Position numbers and translations under genes: made by a program. This document shows, piece after piece, positions 24,827 to 33,796 of a DNA stretch of 64,000 bases. The notes under the pieces are model-generated. The model was given only the letters and a program-made list of their open reading frames with translations. It was not told where the DNA came from and ran no database searches. Origin of the DNA: Candidatus Faecicola pullistercoris (GTDB taxonomy: Bacteria; Bacillota; Clostridia; Christensenellales; CAG-917); the NCBI GenBank assembly GCA_018714105.1, contig DVNW01000003.1:38321-102320 (forward strand), written 5' to 3'. How positions within the stretch are numbered: the first letter of the stretch is position 1; each line of letters starts with the position of its first letter.

Positions 24827-26335
24827 ATGGACGAATCTGTTTTGAATGTCAGCGCGGCTCCCGAAGAGGAAGCCGATATTAACGAAATACTTAAAATCCG
24901 CAAGGAAAAACTTGCAGAGCTTATCGCTGCAGGCAAAAATCCTTACGAAATCGTTAAATTCGATAAGGAAAACTCTTCCGCCGATATTATTGACAATTAT
25001 CCGGACTACGAGGGTAAAACGGTATCGCTTGCCGGCCGCCTCGTAAGCAAAAGGGTTATGGGCAAGGCCAGTTTCGGGCATCTTCTCGACGGGCAGGGCC
25101 AGATTCAGCTTTATTTTAAAAAGGACGTTCTCGGCGACGACGTTTACGAGGACTTCAAAAAGTACGATATAGGCGACATTATCGGCGTCAAAGGCGAGGT
25201 CTTTACCACGCATAAGGGTGAAATCAGCGTCAAGGTTACCGAGCTTTCACTGCTTTCCAAGTCCCTTCTGCCCCTTCCCGAGAAGTGGCACGGGCTTACA
25301 AATACCGACCTCAGGTACCGCCAGAGGTACGTAGATCTTATCGCCAACCCCGAAGTCAAAAAGACTTTCGTCGTAAGAAGCAGGATAATAAGCGCGATAA
25401 GAGAGTTTCTGGACGGCGAAGGCTTTATCGAAGTCGAAACGCCTATCCTCAATACCATAGCGGGCGGCGCAAGCGCAAGGCCCTTCATTACCCATCACAA
25501 CACTCTCGATATCGATATGTACATGCGCATAGCTCCCGAGCTGTATCTCAAAAGGCTTATCGTGGGCGGCTTCGAAAAAGTCTACGAAATGGGCAGGCTG
25601 TTCAGAAACGAAGGTATGGACCCCAAACACAATCCCGAATTCACAACAGTGGAACTCTATCAGGCTTATACCGATTATCACGGAATGATGGATATCACCG
25701 AAAGGCTTTTCGAGTTTGTGGCTTTAAAAGCGGTGGGAACTACCGAAATTACCTATCAGGGGCAGGCCGTAAGCCTCAAAGCTCCCTGGGAAAGGATTAC
25801 CATGACGGACGCTGTCAAAAAGTATACGGGCCTTGATTTCTCGGACGAAAGCAGACTCCCCGAGCTCATCAAAGAGGCCGAAAAGGCGGGCGTGGGTTTT
25901 GAAAAGGACGTCAGCTGGGGTAAGGCGCTTTACACCGTTTTCGATCAGCTTGTCGAACAGCATCTCACAGGCCCCGTGTTCGTAACGGATTATCCCGTAG
26001 AGGTTTCGCCTCTCGCAAAGAGAAAGGCGTCGGACAAACGCCTTACCGAGAGGTTCGAATTCTTTATAAACTGCAGGGAAATGGGCAACGCGTTCAGCGA
26101 GCTTAACGACCCGATCGACCAGCGCGAACGCTTTATGCAGCAGGTTAAGGAACGCGAAAAGGGCGACGACGAGGCACAGATGATGGACGAAGATTTCGTT
26201 ACCGCGCTCGAATACGGCCTTCCGCCCACAGGCGGGTTGGGAATAGGCGTGGACAGGCTGGTAATGCTGCTTACCGACAGCTTCTCGATAAGAGACGTAC
26301 TGCTGTTCCCCACGATGAAACCCAAAGGCAAATAA
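24827..26335 (+). CDS. lysS: Lysyl-tRNA synthetase, class II
   Basis: 502 residues; charges tRNA-Lys. An N-terminal OB-fold anticodon domain (about 65-170, with [20 protein letters not shown]) is followed by the class II catalytic core: motif 1 around [15 protein letters not shown], motif 2 at [20 protein letters not shown], and motif 3 at [13 protein letters not shown] (about 475). It ends in [10 protein letters not shown] as usual for this family. The ribosome site is weak, so coupling to greA may help translation. A terminator follows. Confidence 0.98.
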   Translation: MDESVLNVSAAPEEEADINEILKIRKEKLAELIAAGKNPYEIVKFDKENSSADIIDNYPDYEGKTVSLAGRLVSKRVMGKASFGHLLDGQGQIQLYFKKDVLGDDVYEDFKKYDIGDIIGVKGEVFTTHKGEISVKVTELSLLSKSLLPLPEKWHGLTNTDLRYRQRYVDLIANPEVKKTFVVRSRIISAIREFLDGEGFIEVETPILNTIAGGASARPFITHHNTLDIDMYMRIAPELYLKRLIVGGFEKVYEMGRLFRNEGMDPKHNPEFTTVELYQAYTDYHGMMDITERLFEFVALKAVGTTEITYQGQAVSLKAPWERITMTDAVKKYTGLDFSDESRLPELIKEAEKAGVGFEKDVSWGKALYTVFDQLVEQHLTGPVFVTDYPVEVSPLAKRKASDKRLTERFEFFINCREMGNAFSELNDPIDQRERFMQQVKEREKGDDEAQMMDEDFVTALEYGLPPTGGLGIGVDRLVMLLTDSFSIRDVLLFPTMKPKGK

Positions 26336-26355
26336 ACCGCAAAAACGATAAAACT

Positions 26356-26382
26356 ACGGCCGAAAGGCCGTTTTTTATTTGC
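26356..26382. terminator. Bidirectional terminator lysS / maturase
   Basis: ACGGCC-GAAA-GGCCGT with TTTTTATTT on the plus side; the minus-strand maturase stop codon (26375-26377) lies in the T-run, and the same stem serves it. Confidence 0.85.
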
Positions 26383-27460
26383 GGTCGAGAAAGACGCGGA
26401 ACAGAGGAAGACAGGAAGAAAAGAATTTTTTATACGACGTGCAATAATCTCTGTCCGCTTTGCTGCGTTTACAACCGCCGCCTCTGCACATTTTGTAAAA
26501 AGCGCAGCTTTTGCACCGTTCGTCTGCGGGAAGGCTTTCTTCGATAAAACCGACGGCGGCCGCGGAGCGGGAAAGGGCCGTTAAAGACGTCTCGTTCACG
26601 TTGCCGAGAAGATACTCGTCCAGGCAATAAAAATCACACGGATACACGTTGCCGTTGCCCTCGATTACCAGCTGATGCGAGCAGTGTCCGTTCATACCGC
26701 ATTGCTCGGGCGGTTCGCCGCGGAAAAGCCGTACGTAATTATCGAGCTGCCTTACGCTAGTGTAATTGCCGCTCACGTAATCCTTTACGTAAAGGTTGAA
26801 TATGCGCACGAGGTAATCGCCGTACTGCTCGGCCGTCATATACAGGCGGCTCTCGCTTTTGTCGCCGAAGGGGCGCAGACAGGGTATGAATTGCAGATAT
26901 CTGAAGCCGCGGTCGGTGAAAAACCTGTATACGGTTTCTATATTTTCGGCAATATCTGCGGTTAAAACAGTCAAAACATTAAAATCAACGCCGTATTCGG
27001 TTAAAATATCGGCTGCTTTTATAATATCGTTATAGGCATACGCGCCGTTTTTGTACATTCGGTTGCGGTTGAAATTGCGGTCGCCGTCCAGGCTCAGCCC
27101 TATCAGGAAGCCGTGTTTTTTGAAAAAACGGGCCCATTCTTCGTTTATCAGCGTTCCGTTGGTTTGAAGGCTGTAATACACGGGTATGTTTTCGGCGTTG
27201 GCTTTAAGGACGAATTCGGTGAAGCGTTCGAAATATTCCGCTCCCGCGATAAGGGGTTCGCCGCCCTGAAAGGCAAAGGCCACGCTGTCGCCTTCGGCAA
27301 GGGAAAACGCGTCCGAAATCAGCTTTTCGGCCGTGGCGGAGGACATTATTCCGTAATCGTAACTCTCGCGGCTGTCGGCAAGCGAATGATAAAAACAGTA
27401 TTTGCACCCGAGATTGCACAGGCTTGACGCGGGCTTTATCATTATGGATACGTGGGGCAT
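26375..27460 (-). CDS. Anaerobic sulfatase-maturating enzyme (radical SAM/SPASM)
   Basis: 361 residues. Converts the active-site Cys of a sulfatase to 3-oxoalanine (formylglycine) without oxygen. The radical-SAM cluster motif is CNLGCKYCFY (Cys 15, 19 and 22); FQGGEPLIAG follows and the core ends at about residue 230. A SPASM domain with two extra Fe-S clusters occupies the C-terminus, with Cys in CGMNGHCSHQL, CDFYCLDEY, CKSCAFYKMCRGGGC and DYC. Its partner, a Cys-type sulfatase, is the adjacent upstream gene on the same strand, which fixes the assignment beyond other SPASM enzymes. The 38-base gap suggests cotranscription. Confidence 0.93.
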   Translation of the reverse strand: MPHVSIMIKPASSLCNLGCKYCFYHSLADSRESYDYGIMSSATAEKLISDAFSLAEGDSVAFAFQGGEPLIAGAEYFERFTEFVLKANAENIPVYYSLQTNGTLINEEWARFFKKHGFLIGLSLDGDRNFNRNRMYKNGAYAYNDIIKAADILTEYGVDFNVLTVLTADIAENIETVYRFFTDRGFRYLQFIPCLRPFGDKSESRLYMTAEQYGDYLVRIFNLYVKDYVSGNYTSVRQLDNYVRLFRGEPPEQCGMNGHCSHQLVIEGNGNVYPCDFYCLDEYLLGNVNETSLTALSRSAAAVGFIEESLPADERCKSCAFYKMCRGGGCKRSKADRDYCTSYKKFFSSCLPLFRVFLDRK

Positions 27461-27498
27461 AAGAAGTCCTTTAAAAAAGGGCGGAGGACAACCCCTTT

Positions 27499-29478
27499 TT
27501 ATTTATAGTATTGTTTGTTTACGCCGCGTCTGTTTGCTTTGAATTCGTCCATGGCGTCTTCCATGGCCTGTTTCATTTCTGCGGCTATTTCGGGGTAGAC
27601 GTCGGCCCGGTTATAGTTTTCGCCCGAGTCGTCGGTGATTATGTGCAGCCAGTTTTTGCGCACGAGATTGAAAAATGCCGGGTTGTCGTTCTGCATCTTT
27701 TTGAAGTATTTGAACTGTAACCAGTCGTTGTCGGTTATTATTTCGTAATCGGAATAATTTTGGTTTATTTCGAGCAGGCGGTCGGTGTCTATCGTATACT
27801 GAATACCTTTAATCTGTTCGCGCTTCATATACAGTATAGGGTTGTCCGCGCCGTGGATGTAATCCTTTTCGCCCGTCAGCATGGGAATCATCGATACGCC
27901 GTCTATTTCGCGGTCGAAGGGCATGTAGTTTAAAGTCCGGCCGTTATTGCCCGTTATGCCGGCAAGCTCGACGAGAGTGGGATAAAGGTCTACGAGTACG
28001 GCCGAGCCCTCTACGCGGGTAGCGGAACCCGTAACCGCGCCTACAGCCTCGGGATTAGCTTCCCACTTCATCATAAACGGGACTTTCTGTCCGCCTTCGT
28101 AAGCAAGGTACTTCCCGCCTCTTAGTTCGCCCGTAGAGCCTTGCAGGGCGGGGCCGTTATCCGAGGTGAAAACTATAACGGTATTGTCGTAAACGCCAAG
28201 CTCTTTCATGGTTTCGAACAGTTCGCCGAGATAGTAGTCGAACTCGGTTACGCAGTCGGCGTAAACGTCGAGACCCGTGGCCCCGTCGAATTCCTCGCCT
28301 ACCGAAAGCGGCGCGTGCGGCCACGGAGTAGAGTAATAAGCAAAGAACGGAGCGTCGCCTTCCGCCGCGTCCGTGATGAAGGCCGTCATTTCTTCATGCA
28401 GTTTTTTGGTGACTCCCGCCTGACTTTCGCGGAGTTTTGCCGTTGTGAAATCGGGATCGGGCGTGGCTTCGCCGTTCTGTTCGGTAACAAAGTAATAAGG
28501 CGTCATGTCGTTTACCTGATATGAGCCGTAGAAATAATCGAAGCCCTGGTTTGTGGGCAGATACTGTCCGTAATCGCCCAGATGCCATTTGCCTATCGCG
28601 CCCGTATTGTAACCCGCGGCTTTGAAGGTTTCGGCCACGGTGATTTCGTCGCCGAGCATACCGTCTACGTTATTGCCCAGTTCGAAAGAATTGTAATGAC
28701 GCGTCATCGAGAAAGGAACAAAGCATTTTTCGGTGGGATACATTACGTTGTCGGCATAGCCGCGGTAAGGATATCTGCCCGTCATCGCCGCAAAGCGGGA
28801 AGGAGAGCATACCGAATACGTAGCGTAAAAGTTTTCGAAATACAGACCGTTGTCGGCTATGGAGTCTATGTTCGGGGTATCGAAAATGGCGCCGTAACGG
28901 GATATATCCCCGTAACCGAGGTCGTCCATCAGTATAAAGAGCACGTTTGGGCTGTTTGCCTTGGTTTTGTCGGCATCCACGCCGGCGAGATACTCGTCGT
29001 GCCCCTTTTGCAGACTGAACACTTTGGGCTTGGATTTAAGGTTCATCGTAAGGGCGTATACCACCGAGGTCAGTATCAGTGCGACGCTCAGGCATACGGC
29101 CGCGGCAACCTGTCTGTGTTTTTTTACGTACAGGCTCACGTAATACAAAAACAATATCACGATAAACGACGGAAGCGCAAGCCCTATATTGCTTAACAGA
29201 CGCATTCCGAAAGAGGCGTCCGCGCCCCATACGATATAATACATGGTTATTCCGAAAGAGGCGGCAACGTATCCGTAAAAATACCATATGTTTATGCGCT
29301 TTCGGGTAACCGTGCCGAGAAAGAGCAAGGCCGATACGATACAGCAGTAAAGCGCGCTTATTACGGCTATGAGATTAAGCCGGACAATCCACAGCGCCAG
29401 CATCAGCAGAACGCCGAGCGCGCCTGTTATCACGGAAAACACCCGTATTTTGAAATTTACGCTCATACCTTTTTCCAT
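27499..29478 (-). CDS. Membrane-anchored sulfatase (Cys type, family S1)
   Basis: 659 residues from ATG 29478, chosen for the GTGAGGTG site before it; an upstream in-frame start lies in the promoter. The N-terminus has about four to five membrane helices (to about residue 165), and the sulfatase domain follows outside the membrane. It begins with ILMDDLGYGDISRYG (metal Asp pair), then the modification motif CSPSR (Cys about 224), FETGRYP-type context, GAIGKWHLGDYGQYLPTNQG, HAPLS and FTSDNGP. The Cys must become formylglycine, which the adjacent maturase does. Multi-helix anchoring is unusual among S1 sulfatases, which are mostly secreted. Likely substrate is a sulfated glycan; a host mucin is conjecture. 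Confidence 0.9.
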   Translation of the reverse strand: MEKGMSVNFKIRVFSVITGALGVLLMLALWIVRLNLIAVISALYCCIVSALLFLGTVTRKRINIWYFYGYVAASFGITMYYIVWGADASFGMRLLSNIGLALPSFIVILFLYYVSLYVKKHRQVAAAVCLSVALILTSVVYALTMNLKSKPKVFSLQKGHDEYLAGVDADKTKANSPNVLFILMDDLGYGDISRYGAIFDTPNIDSIADNGLYFENFYATYSVCSPSRFAAMTGRYPYRGYADNVMYPTEKCFVPFSMTRHYNSFELGNNVDGMLGDEITVAETFKAAGYNTGAIGKWHLGDYGQYLPTNQGFDYFYGSYQVNDMTPYYFVTEQNGEATPDPDFTTAKLRESQAGVTKKLHEEMTAFITDAAEGDAPFFAYYSTPWPHAPLSVGEEFDGATGLDVYADCVTEFDYYLGELFETMKELGVYDNTVIVFTSDNGPALQGSTGELRGGKYLAYEGGQKVPFMMKWEANPEAVGAVTGSATRVEGSAVLVDLYPTLVELAGITGNNGRTLNYMPFDREIDGVSMIPMLTGEKDYIHGADNPILYMKREQIKGIQYTIDTDRLLEINQNYSDYEIITDNDWLQFKYFKKMQNDNPAFFNLVRKNWLHIITDDSGENYNRADVYPEIAAEMKQAMEDAMDEFKANRRGVNKQYYK

Positions 29479-29505
29479 ATACACCTCACAAGCGGTCGCG
29501 TAACC

Positions 29506-29544
29506 GTATAATTCGATTATACAGTAAGGCAAGCCGTTTGTAAA
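29506..29544 (-). promoter_or_regulatory. Sulfatase promoter with palindrome over the -10
   Basis: Minus-strand TTTACA (29539-29544) and TATAAT (29516-29521), spacer 17. The -10 lies in a perfect inverted repeat GTATAAT-TCG-ATTATAC (29506-29522), a possible operator for an unidentified regulator. Confidence 0.6.
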
Positions 29545-29578
29545 CGCAAATAAAAATAAAATATCCGCTCATTTGATT

Positions 29579-29606
29579 TTGCTAAGCGGCCGATGCGGAG
29601 TATAAT
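29579..29606 (+). promoter_or_regulatory. Promoter of the decarboxylase-tmk-holB-ricT group
   Basis: TTGCTA (29579-29584) and TATAAT (29601-29606), spacer 16. The ATG at 29613 is 7 bases after the -10, so the transcript would be leaderless or nearly so. Confidence 0.6.
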
Positions 29607-29612
29607 AAGGTT

Positions 29613-30890
29613 ATGGAACCCTTGCTATTTAACGAAATTCAAAAGTATGCCGACAGAGCCGCCGTCCGTTTTCACATGCCGGGCCATTCGGGCGAGAAAA
29701 CCGACGCTCTTTACGCGAGCGCGCCTTACGATATAACCGAACTGCCTTTTTCCGACAACCTTCAAAATCCGACAGGGATAATAAAAGAAGCGGAAGAACG
29801 CGCCGCCACGGCGTACGGCGGCCGCCATGCACTTTATCTTACCCAGGGCGCAACGGCGGCGCTTTTCTGCGCGATAGGCGCGTCCGCCGGACGAGGGGAC
29901 AAGGTGCTGGTGGAAAGAGCTTGTCATAAATCGGTGTATTCGGCCGTGCGCTTTTTCGGGCTTAAGGCCGAGTACGTGTATCCCGACTTCGACGAAAACG
30001 GAATTCCGCTCGCGCTGACGGCACGCAAGGCCGAGGAGGCGATAGACCGACATCCCGACGCCGTCGCGTTTATTTTCAACGCGTGCAACTATTTCGGAAG
30101 GGCGGCGGACGCGCAAGCGGCCGAAGCGGCCAAAGCGGCGGGAATGACCGTTATTGCCGATCAGGCCCACGGAGCTCATTATCCTTTTTACGACAATCTG
30201 CCGGACGGGTTTTCGGAAACCGCCGATTTTTGTGCCGTCAGCCTGCACAAAACGCTTGACGTCTACACCGGAGGCGCTTTGCTTATTGTCAATAACGAAG
30301 GTTTATATGATAAAACCTGCTCGTTAAGGGCGGATTTGCATACTACAAGCCCGTCTTATCTTGTTATGGCGTCTATGGACAAGGCGGTTTGCGATATGTA
30401 TAACGAGGGGCGGAAAACATATGCCGAAATCGAAAAAACCGTAAAGGAATTCAAAAAGAACAGCAATATCGTTTTTGCGGAAAACGACGATTTTACCAGG
30501 CTGGTAACGCTAGGCCTTGATAAAAACAAACTTGCGGCCGCAAACATCGAAAAGGAAGCGCAGTGGGGCGACGCGGACGTTTTCATACTGACTCCGTCGA
30601 ACTATAAAAAGACAGAACTTTTAAAAAATTGCGCGGGCGGACAACTCCGTTCGGGCCGACGGCCTTATTTGCCCTTGCCCGTCAAGGGCGTCGCGGGCGA
30701 CAGGTACGAGTTTGTCGACCTTGAAAAAGCAGAGGGGAGAACGGCTTACAAAGAGGCCGGAATTTACCCTCCGGGAATTCCCGCGGTGGCTTACGGCGAG
30801 AAAATTACGGCCGATATACTTAAACTTTTTTCCGAAAACGAGGTGTTCGGACTTGTGAACGGGAAAATTTGTGTTATAATAGATAAGTAA
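29613..30890 (+). CDS. Orn/Lys/Arg-decarboxylase family PLP enzyme (YaaO-like)
   Basis: 425 residues, PLP fold type I amino acid decarboxylase of the short YaaO/SpeA type. Shows RFHMPGHSG (15-27 region), TELPFSDNLQNPTGIIKEAE, LTQGATAALFCAIGA, DQAHGAHYPF with the cofactor Asp, and SLHKTLDVYTGGA with the Schiff-base Lys (about 214). The C-terminal domain is shorter than in typical YaaO. It precedes tmk as yaaO does in Bacillus, which supports the assignment. Arginine, lysine or ornithine specificity cannot be decided here. Possible leaderless start: AAGG lies just before the ATG and the -10 ends at 29606. Confidence 0.85.
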   Translation: MEPLLFNEIQKYADRAAVRFHMPGHSGEKTDALYASAPYDITELPFSDNLQNPTGIIKEAEERAATAYGGRHALYLTQGATAALFCAIGASAGRGDKVLVERACHKSVYSAVRFFGLKAEYVYPDFDENGIPLALTARKAEEAIDRHPDAVAFIFNACNYFGRAADAQAAEAAKAAGMTVIADQAHGAHYPFYDNLPDGFSETADFCAVSLHKTLDVYTGGALLIVNNEGLYDKTCSLRADLHTTSPSYLVMASMDKAVCDMYNEGRKTYAEIEKTVKEFKKNSNIVFAENDDFTRLVTLGLDKNKLAAANIEKEAQWGDADVFILTPSNYKKTELLKNCAGGQLRSGRRPYLPLPVKGVAGDRYEFVDLEKAEGRTAYKEAGIYPPGIPAVAYGEKITADILKLFSENEVFGLVNGKICVIIDK

Positions 30891-30916
30891 TTTAAGTTTA
30901 TACGTTCAGGTGAAAC

Positions 30917-31546
30917 ATGAAAGGAAAACTCGTAACCTTCGAAGGTTGTGAGGGTGTGGGAAAATCCACGCAGCTCAAACAGCTTCAGGCCTATCTCGAA
31001 AAGACGGGACAAAAAGCTCTTTTTACCAGGGAGCCGGGCGGCAACGCCATTTCCGAACAGATCAGGGCGGTAATTCTCAATCCCGAAAACAAGGAAATGT
31101 CTCCGATATGCGAGGCTCTTCTTTACGCCGCGGCCAGGGCTCAGCTTGTGGAAAAGGTTATACAGCCCGCGCTTGAAAGGGGCGAACTCGTTATATGCGA
31201 CCGTTTCGTGGATTCCTCCGTGGCATATCAGGGAGGAGCAAGAGGGCTGGGCGCGGAAACCGTCATAGCCATCAACGATTACGCGCTTAAAGGGCTCAAG
31301 CCCGATCTGACCGTATTTATCGACCTTCCGCCCGAGAGGTCGTTCAGGAGCAGGACCAAGGCCTTGTCGCTGGAAGACCGCTTCGAAAACGAGAATCAGG
31401 AATTTCATAAAAAGGTTTACGAGGGATATATAAGGGCGGCCGAGCTTTCGCAAGGGCGTATAGTCAAGGTCGAGCCGTGCGCCGACAAGGCGCAGACCAC
31501 GGCCAAAATAATCAATCTGCTCAGGCAAAAGGGCATTATCGTATGA
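30917..31546 (+). CDS. tmk: Thymidylate kinase
   Basis: 209 residues; phosphorylates dTMP to dTDP. P-loop FEGCEGVGKSTQLKQL (about 8-23), the DR(Y/F) motif as CDRFVDSSVAYQGGARGLG (about 94-112) and the LID region FRSRTKALSLEDRFENE. Standard length. Ends in an ATGA overlap with holB. Confidence 0.97.
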   Translation: MKGKLVTFEGCEGVGKSTQLKQLQAYLEKTGQKALFTREPGGNAISEQIRAVILNPENKEMSPICEALLYAAARAQLVEKVIQPALERGELVICDRFVDSSVAYQGGARGLGAETVIAINDYALKGLKPDLTVFIDLPPERSFRSRTKALSLEDRFENENQEFHKKVYEGYIRAAELSQGRIVKVEPCADKAQTTAKIINLLRQKGIIV

Positions 31547-32514
31547 TTTTATTCGGGGACAGGCTCAAAAACAGCGCCGCTTACAAAAGCGTGGAAAGAG
31601 ATATAGTTTCTGGCAACATCGCCCACGCTTACATGCTGGTTTCGCCCGACGGAAAGGCAACGGGCAGTCTTATAAAGCTGATAGCCATGCGGATATTCTG
31701 CAAAAAGGGCGGCTGCGGCCTCTGTCCCGAGTGCAAAAAAGTTCTTAGCGGCAACCATTCGGACATAGTATACGTAAACGCCGACGAGGGAAAAATAGGC
31801 GTTGAAACGGTAAACGCCATGGTGGAAGATACCTATATTCTTTCCAACGAAGGCGGATACAAGCTGTATTTCGTGCTTTCGGCCGAGCAGATGAACGCGG
31901 CGGCGCAGAACAAACTTTTGAAAACGCTCGAAGAGCCGCCCGAAAACGTGATTATATTTCTTGCGGTAAAAAACGCGGCGGCCATGTACGACACGATAAA
32001 GTCGCGCGTCAGAACGGTAAGGCTTGACGTGTTTTCCCGACAGGAGATTTACGACGAAATCGTCAAAACCGCCTCGCCCGAAAAAGCCGCGACAGCAGCC
32101 GCCTGTGCCGACGGAATGCTGGGCAAAGCGCTAGATATAGCAACGTCCGAAACCTATTCCGAAGTTTACGACAAGGCCTTTTGGATATTACTTAATATAA
32201 CCAAAAGCAAGGATATTTCGTCGGTTTTGAACGATAAAGTATTCTCTAAGGACAATTTTCCCGTTTTACTTGACGTTTTAAGCGTGATATTCGGGGACGT
32301 GGCCGAGGTCGCGGCAAACCCTGTTTGCGCGGAAAGCAAACAGCGGGGGGACGCTATTAAAAAACTTGCCGCGGAGTTTACCCCCAAGGCTGCCGCCGCC
32401 GTAATTTTCGCGCTTAACGAAAACAGAAAAATGCTGAACTACAATACCTCTTCGGTATCGGTTGCGGAAAATATGCTTTTTAAAATTCTGGAGGTCAAAC
32501 ATTTATGTCGGTAG
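31543..32514 (+). CDS. holB: DNA polymerase III delta-prime subunit
   Basis: 323 residues from ATG 31543, which overlaps the tmk stop; an upstream in-frame start lies inside tmk. Clamp-loader subunit. Shows HAYMLVSPDGKATGSLIKLI in the place of the P-loop (the Walker A is degenerate, normal for delta-prime), a zinc-type Cys set CKKGGCGLCPECKKVLSG (about 49-66), and the sensor-like QNKLLKTLEEPPENVIIFL (about 125-143). Genes yaaQ and yaaR, which separate tmk and holB in Bacillus, are absent. Overlaps the next start. Confidence 0.93.
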   Translation: MILFGDRLKNSAAYKSVERDIVSGNIAHAYMLVSPDGKATGSLIKLIAMRIFCKKGGCGLCPECKKVLSGNHSDIVYVNADEGKIGVETVNAMVEDTYILSNEGGYKLYFVLSAEQMNAAAQNKLLKTLEEPPENVIIFLAVKNAAAMYDTIKSRVRTVRLDVFSRQEIYDEIVKTASPEKAATAAACADGMLGKALDIATSETYSEVYDKAFWILLNITKSKDISSVLNDKVFSKDNFPVLLDVLSVIFGDVAEVAANPVCAESKQRGDAIKKLAAEFTPKAAAAVIFALNENRKMLNYNTSSVSVAENMLFKILEVKHLCR

Positions 32515-33377
32515 TAATCGGTGTAAAATTCAAAAGTTCCAACAAGATATATTATTTCAGCCCCGAGGGAACGGAGTTCTCCGAAGGGGAAGGAGTTATC
32601 GTCGAAACGGCCCGAGGCGTGGAGTACGGCAAGGTAATGGCGGCAAACAAGGAAGTGCCCGAAAGCGAGATAGTTCCGCCGCTTAAACCCGTTATCCGAA
32701 AGGCGACGCCCGCCGACGACAAACAGCTCGAAGCCAACGAAAAACTTAAAGAAAACGCGCTGAAAACGGCGGCCGAAAAAATAGCCAGACATAACCTCGT
32801 TATGAAACTCGTGGACGCCGAATATACTTTTGACAGAAACAAGGTCATACTTTATTTCACCGCCGACGGGCGTATAGATTTCCGCGAGCTGGTAAAGGAT
32901 CTGGCCTCTGCGCTCAAAGTCAGGATAGAGCTTAGGCAGATTTACGAAAGAGACGACACCAAAATGCGCGGGGCGCTGGCCGCTTGCGGCAGACCGTGCT
33001 GCTGCGCGACGCATCTTCCTGATTTTGAGAAAGTTTCGGTGAAAATGGCCAAAATTCAGGGACTAAGCCTCAACCCTTCCAAAATCAGCGGAGTATGCGG
33101 CAGGCTTATGTGCTGTCTGAAATACGAAAACGACTACTATGCCGAAATGTTCAAGAAAATGCCCAAGGTGGGCAGCCGCGCTCATACCCCCGACGGAGAG
33201 GGTATAGTGGAAAGCAACGACATATTGCGTCAGAAAGTCAAGGTAAAAGTTTTGCAGTCCGACGACAGCTACGAGATTAAAACTTACAGCCTGGATCAGA
33301 TAAAAGCAAAGGTGCATCAGTCCGAAAGCGACGCCGAAGCCGTTATAGACGAAAGCCTTAAATCTATAATGGATTGA
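32505..33377 (+). CDS. ricT: PSP1-domain protein RicT (YaaT)
   Basis: 290 residues. Member of the RicT/YaaT family, which in Bacillus forms the RicAFT (Y-) complex controlling RNA processing, sporulation and competence. The PSP1 domain spans about 60-150; two conserved Cys groups, CGRPCCCATH (about 165-174) and CGRLMCCLKYEND (about 203-215), are those proposed to bind Fe-S clusters. A GGAGGT site lies in the end of holB, which it overlaps by ten bases. RicA and RicF are not in the window. Confidence 0.94.
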   Translation: MSVVIGVKFKSSNKIYYFSPEGTEFSEGEGVIVETARGVEYGKVMAANKEVPESEIVPPLKPVIRKATPADDKQLEANEKLKENALKTAAEKIARHNLVMKLVDAEYTFDRNKVILYFTADGRIDFRELVKDLASALKVRIELRQIYERDDTKMRGALAACGRPCCCATHLPDFEKVSVKMAKIQGLSLNPSKISGVCGRLMCCLKYENDYYAEMFKKMPKVGSRAHTPDGEGIVESNDILRQKVKVKVLQSDDSYEIKTYSLDQIKAKVHQSESDAEAVIDESLKSIMD

Positions 33378-33398
33378 CAACATTTTGTTAAAATCGCT

Positions 33399-33426
33399 TT
33401 GCAACCGCCTTTTTCGGTGGTATAAT
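33399..33426 (+). promoter_or_regulatory. Promoter of the ferredoxin gene
   Basis: TTGCAA (33399-33404) and TATAAT (33421-33426), spacer 16. Confidence 0.65.
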
Positions 33427-33460
33427 ATAAATACAAAATCTTATTAAGGAGAGTTTTATT

Positions 33461-33631
33461 ATGGCACACAAAATCAGCGACGATTGTATCAGTTGCGGCG
33501 CTTGCGCAGACACCTGCCCCGTAGGAGCTATTTCTCAAGGCAGCGACCATTACGAAATTGACGCAAACGAATGCATAGATTGCGGAGCTTGTGAAGGCGG
33601 TTGCCCCGTAAGCGCAATTTCCGAAGAGTAA
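33461..33631 (+). CDS. 2[4Fe-4S] ferredoxin
   Basis: 56-residue clostridial-type ferredoxin, a soluble low-potential electron carrier. Two CxxCxxCxxxCP motifs are complete: CISCGACADTCPVGAIS (Cys 9, 12, 15 and 19) and CIDCGACEGGCPVSAIS (Cys 38, 41, 44 and 48). Start ATG at 33461 has AAGGAGAG upstream. Single-gene unit between its promoter and terminator. It is a probable electron donor for enzymes such as the radical-SAM maturase, though nothing links them directly. Confidence 0.97.
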   Translation: MAHKISDDCISCGACADTCPVGAISQGSDHYEIDANECIDCGACEGGCPVSAISEE

Positions 33632-33646
33632 TAACTCAAACAAATG

Positions 33647-33670
33647 GAAAAAGGCGAAAGCCTTTTTTTC
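33647..33670 (+). terminator. Terminator after ferredoxin
   Basis: GAAAAAGGC-GAAA-GCCTTTTTTTC. Confidence 0.88.
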
Positions 33671-33699
33671 ATATCTGCGGTTTAAAGGCTTGCGGGTTG

Positions 33700-33729
33700 T
33701 TGACAAGCCGCACCGCTTTTTGCTAATAT
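33700..33729 (+). promoter_or_regulatory. Promoter of the P-type ATPase gene
   Basis: TTGACA (33700-33705) and TAATAT (33724-33729), spacer 18. Confidence 0.6.
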
Positions 33730-33796
33730 CTCATTATCAAATAAAGGCAGACGGCGAGTTTTAGTTTATTGCCTTGCCGGTTGTCGGGAGGAATTA

